Origin: DATFVA01 sp963800255
GTDB taxonomy: Bacteria; Bacteroidota; Ignavibacteria; Ignavibacteriales; Ignavibacteriaceae
DNA: 64,000 nt
Direction of reading: 5' to 3'
Assembly (NCBI GenBank): GCA_963800255.1
Contig: CAWDAK010000019.1
Span: 1 to 64,000 of the forward strand
The notes under the pieces were generated by a model. The model worked only from the letters and a program-made list of their open reading frames with translations, did not search any database and was not told where the DNA came from. The position numbers and the translations under genes were made by a program. Below, piece after piece: positions 17,923-26,598 of the stretch; the first letter of the stretch is position 1, and each line of letters opens with the position of its first letter.

Positions 17923-18579
17923 TCAGAATATTTCTGCCTTACGCTGAAGCTCAATGAGCTGATTTTCACATTTTTCAATAACCTTAGAAATTTCCTCCCT
18001 GCCCATATCCGGTCCTACAAAAATGGGATTCGAGTATACGACATTAGCACGCGTAAAAAACTTAGGGATTTGAAAACTATCCCAGCTTTTAAGAAGCCTT
18101 TTCTTTTTGAAGCCAATTCCCACAAGCACAAGCGGGAGTCCTGCCTTTTTTGCCGCAACTACAGCCCCGGCTTTAAGCTTGAACGGCGGTCCTTTTGGTC
18201 CGTCAGGAGTAATGGCTATTGAGTAGCCGTTTTTAGCAAAGTCAACCATTAAACCAAGGGCTACGTTGCCTCCTTCACTGCTGGAACCGCGCAATACTTT
18301 ATATTTCCATTTCTTTAATATCTTTGCCAGCAGATCACCGTCTTTGCTCTTACTGGTAAGACCTGCAAAGTTTTTATTCCTGTTCAGAAACCAGGGAAGA
18401 AGCATCGTTCCATGCCAGAATGCAAGAACATAGTTCACATTTTCTCTCTCGAACTTATCAATGGCTTTTGCGTTAATTAACTCAATCCTTAGTGATCTGC
18501 AAAGAAGATCCACAAGTTGAAAAAGAACATAATTTCCTGCAAAACGCAGTGTATCCTGTTTAGCTTTCTTAAGCTTCAT
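17923..18579 (-). CDS. DUF374 lysophospholipid acyltransferase family protein
   Basis: 218 residues of the DUF374 family, distantly related to the LpxL/HtrB late acyltransferases. The motif AFWHGTMLLPWF carries the catalytic-type histidine, SSSEGG and TPDGPKGPPFKLKAG follow, and a hydrophobic N-terminal segment gives membrane attachment. It overlaps lpxB by 11 bases and precedes lpxK by 13, so a role as a lipid A secondary acyltransferase is likely from context. The exact acyl donor and position cannot be read from sequence. Confidence 0.88.
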   Translation of the reverse strand: MKLKKAKQDTLRFAGNYVLFQLVDLLCRSLRIELINAKAIDKFERENVNYVLAFWHGTMLLPWFLNRNKNFAGLTSKSKDGDLLAKILKKWKYKVLRGSSSEGGNVALGLMVDFAKNGYSIAITPDGPKGPPFKLKAGAVVAAKKAGLPLVLVGIGFKKKRLLKSWDSFQIPKFFTRANVVYSNPIFVGPDMGREEISKVIEKCENQLIELQRKAEIF

Positions 18580-19714
18580 TCAATAATGAGTAAATAATAT
18601 CTGCTGCTCTTCCGGAAGTACCGCCGGAGTTCAGCTTTTCTCTTAAAAGTTCTAATTTAGACTTTATATTATCGTACAGTGATTTGTCTGTCAGGATTTT
18701 TCTGCATTCAGAATATATTGTCTCGCGGTTAACGTCTTTCTGAATCAGTTCAGGAACAACCTTTTCTCCAGATATAATATTTGCCATACCGATATTATCA
18801 ACCTTCACCAGGTTTTTACCAATGATATAGGTAAGCAGGCTTGTCTTGTATACAATTACCATCGGGAGTGCGAATATTCCTGCTTCCAGCGTTGATGTAC
18901 CTGACTTTATAATACCAAGTTTTGCGTACTTCATCAAATCGTATGTGAAACCTTTAACAACTTTAAATTCTCTGGAAGAGGTCATCCCGAATAACGTCTC
19001 TTCATCAATGTTTGTCGAACAGCCTACAACCACCTGAAGATTAAACTCTCCGGCCAGCCTTTCTGCGGCAAGGATTACTTCGGGAAATATCTTTTCAACT
19101 TCATGCTCACGGCTGCCCGGCATAACAAGAAGTATTTCCTTGTCCGTGAGATTAAACTTTTCTGATAACTCTTTCCGGCTTAAAAATTTATATTCCTCCA
19201 TCCTTTGAATTAGAGGATGGCCTACAAGCTCGACGTTCACATTATGATCTTTATATAAGTCCTCTTCGAAAGGGAAGACAACTATCATCTTATCAACAAG
19301 TCTTTTAATCTTTTTAATTCTTCCGCCTCCCCATGCCCATATCTGGGGAGAGATGTAATAAATAACTTTAATACCGATGCTTTTAATCTTTTTAGCAAAA
19401 TTGAGGTTAAAGCCGGGGTAATCGATTAAAACGACATACTTAATATTTTCTTTCTTTATTACCTCAAGAAGCTCGCTCTGCACCTGCTTAATAAATGGAA
19501 GGTGCTTTACTACCTCCGCAAATCCAAGAAAAGCCATTTTCCTGATGTGGTATAGAACATTCATTCCGGCTTCTTCCATCCTGTCGCCGCCGAGTCCGAA
19601 TACATTTATTCCGCCATCGAGCTTTTTTAATTCTTCTATTAATGCAGCTCCTATGTAATCCCCGGAAACTTCGCCGGCAATCATCATTATATTCTTCTTT
19701 GAACTTTCATTCAT
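18569..19714 (-). CDS. lpxB: Lipid-A-disaccharide synthase
   Basis: 381 residues, GT19 family. Landmarks are GEVSGDYIGAALIEEL, ISPQIWAWGGGRIKKI, VFPFEEDLY, GHPL and MPGSREHEV. It joins UDP-2,3-diacylglucosamine and lipid X into the lipid A disaccharide at the inner membrane. It starts one base after the ICMT-like gene ends and overlaps the next gene by 11 bases, so it is well inside the polycistron. Confidence 0.96.
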   Translation of the reverse strand: MNESSKKNIMMIAGEVSGDYIGAALIEELKKLDGGINVFGLGGDRMEEAGMNVLYHIRKMAFLGFAEVVKHLPFIKQVQSELLEVIKKENIKYVVLIDYPGFNLNFAKKIKSIGIKVIYYISPQIWAWGGGRIKKIKRLVDKMIVVFPFEEDLYKDHNVNVELVGHPLIQRMEEYKFLSRKELSEKFNLTDKEILLVMPGSREHEVEKIFPEVILAAERLAGEFNLQVVVGCSTNIDEETLFGMTSSREFKVVKGFTYDLMKYAKLGIIKSGTSTLEAGIFALPMVIVYKTSLLTYIIGKNLVKVDNIGMANIISGEKVVPELIQKDVNRETIYSECRKILTDKSLYDNIKSKLELLREKLNSGGTSGRAADIIYSLLNEA

Positions 19715-19715
19715 A

Positions 19716-20300
19716 TCATAATCTTCTTAGGAACCAGAGCAGCAATATGGTAATAGTAACAATAGTGAAAGCCTGCAGGCTTCTTCTTTCAGATTTCAAA
19801 CCTTTCCTGATATCATACACGGGCTGTTCCACGCTTCCTGCTTTGTACTTTGTTATACGAGGGATGAAGCGGGGGACATTCATTTTATAATCTTCGTATT
19901 CTTTTCCGAAGGTCTGTTCAAGATATTTTTCTTCCTCCTGCACGATCATGTAATACTGAAGAGAGAAGAAAATAAATCCTGCAATCTGCAGCCATGGGAA
20001 CAGTGCAAAAGACATAATGCCGAGTCCCGTATACATGAGGATATTTCCAAGGTATAAGGGATTACGCAGGTGCGCAAACGGTCCGCTCACAATCAGGTAA
20101 GTACCCCCTACATTACCTGTTGTCCTCGTCTCACTTCCGGCCCAGCTTACACCCCAGAGCCTTATCAGTTCACCAAAAAGAGCGATCAGAAAACCTAAAA
20201 TCAGGCTCCAGATATTCGGGTATGCAAAGATCAGCATAACCACAACGAAGGGAATCGGGGTATAACTGCGGTATTTAAAAAAATTAGAAGCGAGTGACAT
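19716..20300 (-). CDS. Isoprenylcysteine carboxyl methyltransferase (ICMT)-family membrane protein
   Basis: 194 residues, about five membrane helices. The ICMT/PEMT signature is present: PFAHLRNPLYLGN in the middle and a C-terminal EEEKYLEQTFGKEYEDY that binds SAM and the product headgroup region. Bacterial members methylate small or lipid substrates that are mostly unidentified, so protein prenylcysteine should not be assumed. It sits between the HAD phosphatase (9 bp) and lpxB (1 bp), which suggests an envelope-lipid substrate, but that is inference. Confidence 0.82.
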   Translation of the reverse strand: MSLASNFFKYRSYTPIPFVVVMLIFAYPNIWSLILGFLIALFGELIRLWGVSWAGSETRTTGNVGGTYLIVSGPFAHLRNPLYLGNILMYTGLGIMSFALFPWLQIAGFIFFSLQYYMIVQEEEKYLEQTFGKEYEDYKMNVPRFIPRITKYKAGSVEQPVYDIRKGLKSERRSLQAFTIVTITILLLWFLRRL

Positions 20301-20309
20301 TAAAATTCC

Positions 20310-21029
20310 TTATTCCTGTATATAAATTTCCCGTCTTTTAAGTTCTGCCTGGTGTCGTTTCTTCAGGCGTTTCTTCTGCCTTAATATCTCCATCCTGTCA
20401 GCAACCTCCTTAAAATCATTGAAAGGGAAGTAAGTGACTCTTTCCCTTTCACAGTATTTTAACAGATCGTCCTTTGCAAAAATGAAATCACAGAAGTGCA
20501 CCGTATATTTATCTGAATTACCGTCTCCTATGAAGACAGTAAATTCATCATCAGAGCTGTTATTTATAATATGGTTTCTTTTGCAGTTGGCTGACGTAGG
20601 ACATCCCGCATCGTAATACGGAAAAACCGGGGTCAGCTTGTTATCTTTGTTCAGCCTCAGTTTATTCGAATAAACCTTCAGATGATCAAGTTTCTCTCTC
20701 TTAAGGATTAAATCGATATAGTAGTCGAAACCGTCACTAAGTATAAACAGCTGAAAATTATTTTTATCACAGTATTCCACGAAATTGTGGAAAGTGCTAT
20801 CGATCTCTATCTGAAGGATGAACTCATCAAGTTCCTCTTTATTTATATAGTCGACAGATTCACACAGTTTCAGCCAGCAGTCTTTTGCAGAAATCCTGTC
20901 GCTCAGCAGATCTTCAATAATCTTCTTAACAGTTCCGGAATGTCCGAACCTTGTGAATACCGCATCGCCGATATCCTTCCTGGTAATAGTTCCGTCGAAA
21001 TCAACAAATACTTTAAATACTTTATCCAT
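20310..21029 (-). CDS. MtnX-like HAD-superfamily phosphatase
   Basis: 239 residues. The HAD nucleophile motif VDFDGTITRKDIGD lies at the N-terminus, LSDGFDYYID provides motif II, and GDGNSDKYTVHFCD motif IV. The spacing and DGTIT form match the MtnX/phosphoserine-phosphatase-like branch (DKMTPP family). MtnX members remove phosphate in methionine salvage, but no other salvage genes are nearby, so the substrate is open. The C-terminal 30 residues are strongly basic. The gene overlaps the T9SS cargo gene by 8 bases. Confidence 0.8.
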   Translation of the reverse strand: MDKVFKVFVDFDGTITRKDIGDAVFTRFGHSGTVKKIIEDLLSDRISAKDCWLKLCESVDYINKEELDEFILQIEIDSTFHNFVEYCDKNNFQLFILSDGFDYYIDLILKREKLDHLKVYSNKLRLNKDNKLTPVFPYYDAGCPTSANCKRNHIINNSSDDEFTVFIGDGNSDKYTVHFCDFIFAKDDLLKYCERERVTYFPFNDFKEVADRMEILRQKKRLKKRHQAELKRREIYIQE

Positions 21030-22989
21030 TCTTTACCATCTTAGTCAGAACCATTTTCTTCACTTCAACGAAGCTGCCGCTTTCAAACTTATAAAAGTAA
21101 ATACCGGGCTGCCTGTTTTTTGCACTAAAGGTTACGCTGTTCTCACCGGCCGGAAACCTGTTCTGCACAGCATCTATCTTTTCAATATGATTATCAAAGA
21201 ACTCAATCCTCACATTTGATTCTTCAGGCAGATAAAACTTTATAACCGTAGAGTCAGAAAAGGGATTGGGATTATTCTGAGTAACGATTATATAGCTCGA
21301 AGATTCCAGGAATGTAACCCTGGAAATTTCAGAAGATTGTGTATTGCCGGAATTATCGCCCAGGACAACACGGTAGTAAATAGTACCGGATGTATCAGGC
21401 TTATCATAATATTCATAATAATTAGCTGACACACTGCTGTTGGAATTAATTGAAGCAAGTTTCTGCCAGTCAATGCTGGCTGTATCTGTCTGCATACATC
21501 TTTCTATAGAGTATGAACTTTTCGGTATCTCATTTGCGGAGTACCATGAAATCTTTACAGAATCTGAAACTATCCCGGTGTTGAAGCCGATAATCTGTGA
21601 AATAAACGTTCCCGTGCTGAATATTTTCTGCACATATATTCCATTACGGCTGTTTCTTTTCTCTTTAAAAACAGCAATCGCTCCGCTGTTTCCGTCAGGG
21701 AGTAAATTAAGATAGCTTTTGGGAGTATTAAAATATGAACCGATTGCAATACCGGTGCTATCCCACATTATCCTGCCCTCAGCCGATACGCGTTGCGAAT
21801 AAATGTTTCCGGCTGCCGAAGCTGTTCTGCGGTCAAGCCAGGCTATGATTGCACCATTATGGTCATCGGGAATCAATCTTTGTCCGAACTGATCGCCGTT
21901 TATTCTGATTACCGGGAGTCCCCCTGCTGTCCATTGAGGTTTGCCGTTCCTGTTATATTTCTGAATATAAATATCCCGGTCGTTATTAATTTCATTAGCC
22001 CAGGATAGAATAAGAGAATTACCGGAGGTTGTCATCTGGGGCATTGATTGAGTGCCTTCCCCTGAAGAACATACCTTGCCGTTCTTACCCCATAATAATT
22101 TGCCCCTGGAGTTTATAAGCTGATGATAAACAGCCTTATTTTTTTTCAAAACCTGGTATGCTATATAAACGTCATCTTCCGCTTTAATTACAGAAAAGCT
22201 TATAACATTAAGCGTATTGTCTGTTACAGACAGAGGTTTTTTCCCCCATAATACTTTTCCGGTTTTGTCATAATGCTGAGATACTATAATTCCACGACTC
22301 CCAGCGCTCTCAATCCAGAAAACAAAAACACCGCCTGAATCATCAGCCAGAACCGTTGGAGTAAGCTTGTTGCCGGGGGTAGACGAAACCGTTAAGCCTG
22401 TTGAATCCTGGAGTAATCTTCCGTCAGCAGATATTTTCTGAAGCTTGACGCGGTTATTAAAAACACTTCCAGGTTCTTTTGAAAGATATGTTATGAAAAT
22501 TTCATTACGAGGACCTGCACAAAGGGAGTAATCGCTTATTTCTTTTTCCTGCCTATTAACTTTTATTCCTTTAGAACTCCATAGATTATTTCCTGCAGAG
22601 TTAACTTTCTGAACAAGAAGATTTCCTGTTTTTGAGCCCGAGTAGTCTTTCCATGCAACAACGGCGGCATCTCTGCCTGCTGTTACAGCCGTAGGATTAT
22701 CCTGATCACCGGTCGTTTCGGAAATTCTTTTTCCATCTGACCGGAAACTTATATCACCGTTTGATTCTATATGCATAAAATTAACTTCGTTCTGTAAACC
22801 AGTAACATTATCTTGCCAGAAAATAAAAGCCCCGCCGTTCCGATCAACTGCAGTAGATATATTTATCGGGTCGGCCAGGTCAGTAGCAATCTGCGTATTT
22901 TCAGCGGGATTATTAGCCCACTGTGCTGACGTTTTATTCAGAGGCAGAAAGATCAGGTAAAGGATAATGGTCAGGAAAATTATTTTCAT
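21022..22989 (-). CDS. Exported protein with type IX secretion sorting tail
   Basis: The natural start is taken as ATG 22987-22989, which begins a signal peptide (MKIIFLTIILYLIFLPL...SAQ). The open frame extends further upstream but only into smc. The mature protein is about 630 residues with repeated blades of the type GGVFVFWIES, GAIIAWLDRR and GAIAVFKEKR, suggesting a beta-propeller-like ectodomain. A fibronectin-like stretch follows near 500-590. The C-terminal ~85 residues are a T9SS sorting domain with NNPNPFSDSTVIKFYLP and GIYFYKFESG. Predicted to be carried across the outer membrane and anchored or released. It begins 10 bp after smc, an unusual neighbour. Ligand or role unknown. Confidence 0.85.
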   Translation of the reverse strand: MKIIFLTIILYLIFLPLNKTSAQWANNPAENTQIATDLADPINISTAVDRNGGAFIFWQDNVTGLQNEVNFMHIESNGDISFRSDGKRISETTGDQDNPTAVTAGRDAAVVAWKDYSGSKTGNLLVQKVNSAGNNLWSSKGIKVNRQEKEISDYSLCAGPRNEIFITYLSKEPGSVFNNRVKLQKISADGRLLQDSTGLTVSSTPGNKLTPTVLADDSGGVFVFWIESAGSRGIIVSQHYDKTGKVLWGKKPLSVTDNTLNVISFSVIKAEDDVYIAYQVLKKNKAVYHQLINSRGKLLWGKNGKVCSSGEGTQSMPQMTTSGNSLILSWANEINNDRDIYIQKYNRNGKPQWTAGGLPVIRINGDQFGQRLIPDDHNGAIIAWLDRRTASAAGNIYSQRVSAEGRIMWDSTGIAIGSYFNTPKSYLNLLPDGNSGAIAVFKEKRNSRNGIYVQKIFSTGTFISQIIGFNTGIVSDSVKISWYSANEIPKSSYSIERCMQTDTASIDWQKLASINSNSSVSANYYEYYDKPDTSGTIYYRVVLGDNSGNTQSSEISRVTFLESSSYIIVTQNNPNPFSDSTVIKFYLPEESNVRIEFFDNHIEKIDAVQNRFPAGENSVTFSAKNRQPGIYFYKFESGSFVEVKKMVLTKMVKNG

Positions 22990-22999
22990 ATAATGAAGA

Positions 23000-25900
23000 T
23001 CAGGCGCTTGCAAAATTGAGATCCTCGTTGAACCTGACACTAACCAGCTTAGAAATTCCTTCTTCCTGCATCGTAACACCATACATAGTATCTGCGGCCT
23101 CCATACTGCGCTTATTATGGGTGACCACTATAAACTGGGTGTCCTTGCTGAAGTCACGTATAATTTTTGTAAACCTGTCAATATTTGCATCGTCCAGAGG
23201 AGCATCGATTTCATCAAGAATACAGAAAGGACTGGGTTTAACCAGGTAGATTGCAAACAGCAATGCTATTGCCGTCAGAGTTTTTTCACCTCCGGACAGC
23301 AGGTCAATTGATGTAGGCCTCTTACCTTTTGGTTTGGCTATTATTTCAATTTTAGCTTCAAGCGGATCAGCATTTTCTTCTATTCTAAGGTCAGCTTCAT
23401 CACCAGGGTTAAACAGTCCGCGGAAAATATTTATAAAATTTTCACGGATCTTATCGAAAGTATCTTTAAACAGCTGCTGGGCTGTAATATTTATTTCCTC
23501 TATGGTCTTAATAATATCTTTTTCAGAATCGGTTAAATCATCTTTCTGTTTGGTAAGAAATTCGAGCCGTTGTTTTTCTTCTTCGAACTCAGAATATGCC
23601 AGCAGGTTTATAGGGCCCAGGTTTTTAACCTGCTGCTTGAGTGAATGGACCTCTTCAGTCCTGGTTCTGAAATCGAATTCACCCAGGTCATCAAACGTTT
23701 TACGTTCAATTCTAACAGAATAGTTCTCCTGAATGTGTTCCTCAAGGTTGTTAATCTTTATACCGAGTTCATTTATCTTAATCTCGCTGGTGTGCATAGC
23801 ATCAGAAACCAGTTCACGTTCTTTCCTGTATGAATTCTGCTGCTCCTCAAGGGCATTTATCCGGTTCTGTATTTCAATATAGGCCGAATCAAGTTCCTCT
23901 TCATCTTTTATAAGAACAGCTTTTTCACCTTTTAGAGTATCGGTTTCATCAGTCTTTTCTTCAATAACCTCATTTAAGGTTAGTATTTCCTCTTCAAATA
24001 CAGATATATCGGCTTCCCTTTTAATAATCGTTTTCTTTATGGTATCGATAGAATCCTTTGCACGGTCTATTGCATTCAAAGTATTCTTCTTTTCTCCAAG
24101 CAGTCTTTCCAGTTCAAGGTTCAGCCGGTTCTGGTTTTTAACCAGCTCTTCAAACTCCGCACTGGTTGTTTTAAAGTCTGCTTCAAGATTCTCTCTGGCT
24201 TCATCTGACTTTAATTTTTCCTTCTGCTGATCTTCAATTATCTGCTGAAGGTTGTTTTTCTCTGTGTCCAGACGGTTGGAATCAGCTGCCAGTTCCTGTA
24301 TTTCTGTTCTTGCTTTTTCAATATCATCAGCAGCCTTCTGCTTTTCGAATTCAAACTGTGCGATCTGTTTTTCAACATTTGATAAGTCGTTTACTATCAT
24401 CCGTCCCTGTTCAGAGAGAACCTTCAGATCTATTTTTTCTATCAGACTGCCTGTCTCAGAGATCTTATCCTGCAGTGCATATAATTCTTTCTCTTTCCTC
24501 GGGAGTTCCTCCTTAAGGTTTTCAAGAAGTTTCATTCTTCCGAAGAGTGAATCATCAAGACGGGGAGCAGAACCGGCTTCGATAAGACCGGTACTTGATA
24601 AAAAGTCGCCCTGCAGAGTTACAAAATTAAAGTCGCTATATTTTTTTGAAAGCTTAAAAGCTGTATCCAGGTCCTCTACAATTACGGTGTAATACAGAAG
24701 ATTCCTGAAGAAAGATTCCCATTTGGGATCTGTCTGTATTAACTCATACGTCCAGTTCTTAAATCCTGCTTCCCGGGCAAGTTGTTTCCGCTTCCTGTTA
24801 AGTGAGAAATCTCTAAGCTTATCAATAAGACTCTTCTTTTTGTCCCGGCCCGTATCTTTAACGTAAAATGCGGCCTTGCCTATCTCATTTTCCCGAAGAT
24901 AGCCTATACCATTCATAAGATCATCTATAGAGTCAACCAGGATATTATTTATATCACCGCGAAGGGAAGCTTCCACAGCAAACCTGTACTCATCTGATGT
25001 GTTGCCTATATGGGCAAGGAGGTTTTTATCTCCTTTCGCCCAGTCATCATTTTCAAGCAGAGCTTTCGAACCCTTGGAAACGCCTTCAAGGTTTTCAATT
25101 AGTGTCTGTATAAAATTTATTTTCTCATTCAGTGTATTAAGGTAGCTTCTACCTTCAAGCTCTTTTGTCTTAAGCGATGAAAGCTCTTTCTCAAGGTCCT
25201 CTTTTTCTTTCTGCTTACGGGAATAAACCTGTTCGGATTCTGCAAGCTTACGTTCCAGTTCTGTTTTTTCATCACCCAGTTCTTCAATAAATCCGACTGT
25301 CTTTGCGATGTTGCCTGTAAGCGATTGAATTCTCTGATTAAGCTTATTGATGGCCTGGTTCTTTGCATCAAGATTCTTTTCAAGGTTCGAGAGATCGTTT
25401 TCCCGGCCGGTAAGTTCTTTGAATTTATCAAGCTGAAGCTCAGCATGCATCCTGAGGTTCTCCCTCTTTTCCTCTATAAGTCCGCTTACGCTCCCGACCC
25501 TGCTGCTGATGCCGGCTTTTTCATTTTCTTTATTCCTGATATCGCTTTCAAAATCTGCTATCAGCTTTATGCTTTCATCGATAAGCTCGCCTGATTCCTG
25601 AAGGCGTGCATTTAATTCAACAAGTTCTTCTTTATATCTGTCAATATTTTTTTCGAGAGAGGTCTTTCGTTCGCGTGACACAGAAAGCAAATTCTGGGAT
25701 TTAAATATTGCTTCTGTCTTCGAGGTTAATTCAGCTCTTTTATTTTTAAGTGCATTCTCAGCTGCCGTGAGATTGAGTTTTACGGTTTTCAGTTCATCAT
25801 TAAGTTTAGCCAGTTCAGATTCAAAAGAAATTTTCTTCTGCAGGTTTTCTTCTTTGGAATTCCTGGCATCCTCTTTCTGCAGTATATATAGTGCATACTC

Positions 25901-26596
25901 CCTCTCTGCAAGGTCAAGTTCAAGTTCCCTCAGTGATGAAGAGATCCTGTTATACTTATCGGCTCTTTTAGCCTGCCTTTCGAGAGAATTAACTTTTTTC
26001 TGAACTTCTGAAACTATGTCATTAACCCTGGTAAGATCGGATTTTACCTCATCAAGTTTCCTTAACGCAAGTCTTCTTCTAAGTTTATATTTATTTACCC
26101 CGGCGGCTTCCTCAAACATTGTGCGTCTCTCGTCAGCTTTATTGCTGAGGATTGTCTCCACCATTTTCAGTTCAATAACGGAATACGCATTAGCGCCTAT
26201 ACCGGTATCCATAAACAAATTGGTTATATCTTTTAACCGGCAGATGTTTTTGTTAAGCAGGTATTCACTTTCACCGGATCGGAAAATCCTCCTGGTGATT
26301 GTGACGTCTGTATATTCAGTAGGCAGGATGCCCTTATTATTATTAATGGTTAAAGAAACCTCAGCCATTCCCATGGGTTTCCTTGCCGAAGTACCGTTAA
26401 AAATTACGTTCTCCATCTTATCGCTTCTGAGGGCACCGCTGCGCTGCTCTCCAAGCACCCATCTTATAGAGTCGACAATATTGGTTTTACCGCATCCATT
26501 TGGTCCAACAATAGAAGTTACGCCCTCGTTAAAGTTGACATTAGTTTTCTGCGCGAACGATTTAAAACCAAGTATTTCAAGTTTTGATAAATACAA
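23000..26596 (-). CDS. smc: Chromosome segregation protein SMC
   Basis: 1198 residues, full length. The N-terminal head has Walker A GPNGCGKTNIVD. Long coiled coils flank a hinge at about 505-660. The C-terminal head has the ABC signature LLSGGEKTLTAIALLF and Walker B FCILDEIDAPLDDAN. It compacts and segregates the chromosome as a DNA-bound dimer. The only start compatible with the family N-terminus (YLSKLEILGFKSFA) is TTG at 26594-26596, because a stop codon lies just upstream in frame. TTG would lower the initiation rate. It starts 2 bp after the GH2-like gene ends, so it depends on that upstream gene's promoter. scpA and scpB are not in the window. Confidence 0.97.
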   Translation of the reverse strand: MYLSKLEILGFKSFAQKTNVNFNEGVTSIVGPNGCGKTNIVDSIRWVLGEQRSGALRSDKMENVIFNGTSARKPMGMAEVSLTINNNKGILPTEYTDVTITRRIFRSGESEYLLNKNICRLKDITNLFMDTGIGANAYSVIELKMVETILSNKADERRTMFEEAAGVNKYKLRRRLALRKLDEVKSDLTRVNDIVSEVQKKVNSLERQAKRADKYNRISSSLRELELDLAEREYALYILQKEDARNSKEENLQKKISFESELAKLNDELKTVKLNLTAAENALKNKRAELTSKTEAIFKSQNLLSVSRERKTSLEKNIDRYKEELVELNARLQESGELIDESIKLIADFESDIRNKENEKAGISSRVGSVSGLIEEKRENLRMHAELQLDKFKELTGRENDLSNLEKNLDAKNQAINKLNQRIQSLTGNIAKTVGFIEELGDEKTELERKLAESEQVYSRKQKEKEDLEKELSSLKTKELEGRSYLNTLNEKINFIQTLIENLEGVSKGSKALLENDDWAKGDKNLLAHIGNTSDEYRFAVEASLRGDINNILVDSIDDLMNGIGYLRENEIGKAAFYVKDTGRDKKKSLIDKLRDFSLNRKRKQLAREAGFKNWTYELIQTDPKWESFFRNLLYYTVIVEDLDTAFKLSKKYSDFNFVTLQGDFLSSTGLIEAGSAPRLDDSLFGRMKLLENLKEELPRKEKELYALQDKISETGSLIEKIDLKVLSEQGRMIVNDLSNVEKQIAQFEFEKQKAADDIEKARTEIQELAADSNRLDTEKNNLQQIIEDQQKEKLKSDEARENLEADFKTTSAEFEELVKNQNRLNLELERLLGEKKNTLNAIDRAKDSIDTIKKTIIKREADISVFEEEILTLNEVIEEKTDETDTLKGEKAVLIKDEEELDSAYIEIQNRINALEEQQNSYRKERELVSDAMHTSEIKINELGIKINNLEEHIQENYSVRIERKTFDDLGEFDFRTRTEEVHSLKQQVKNLGPINLLAYSEFEEEKQRLEFLTKQKDDLTDSEKDIIKTIEEINITAQQLFKDTFDKIRENFINIFRGLFNPGDEADLRIEENADPLEAKIEIIAKPKGKRPTSIDLLSGGEKTLTAIALLFAIYLVKPSPFCILDEIDAPLDDANIDRFTKIIRDFSKDTQFIVVTHNKRSMEAADTMYGVTMQEEGISKLVSVRFNEDLNFASA

Positions 26597-26598
26597 TC

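Noticed and set aside
22990..23082. Upstream start of the T9SS cargo protein within smc
   Set aside because: The upstream 31 residues overlap smc in another frame and lack a signal peptide; ATG 22987-22989 begins a clear one.
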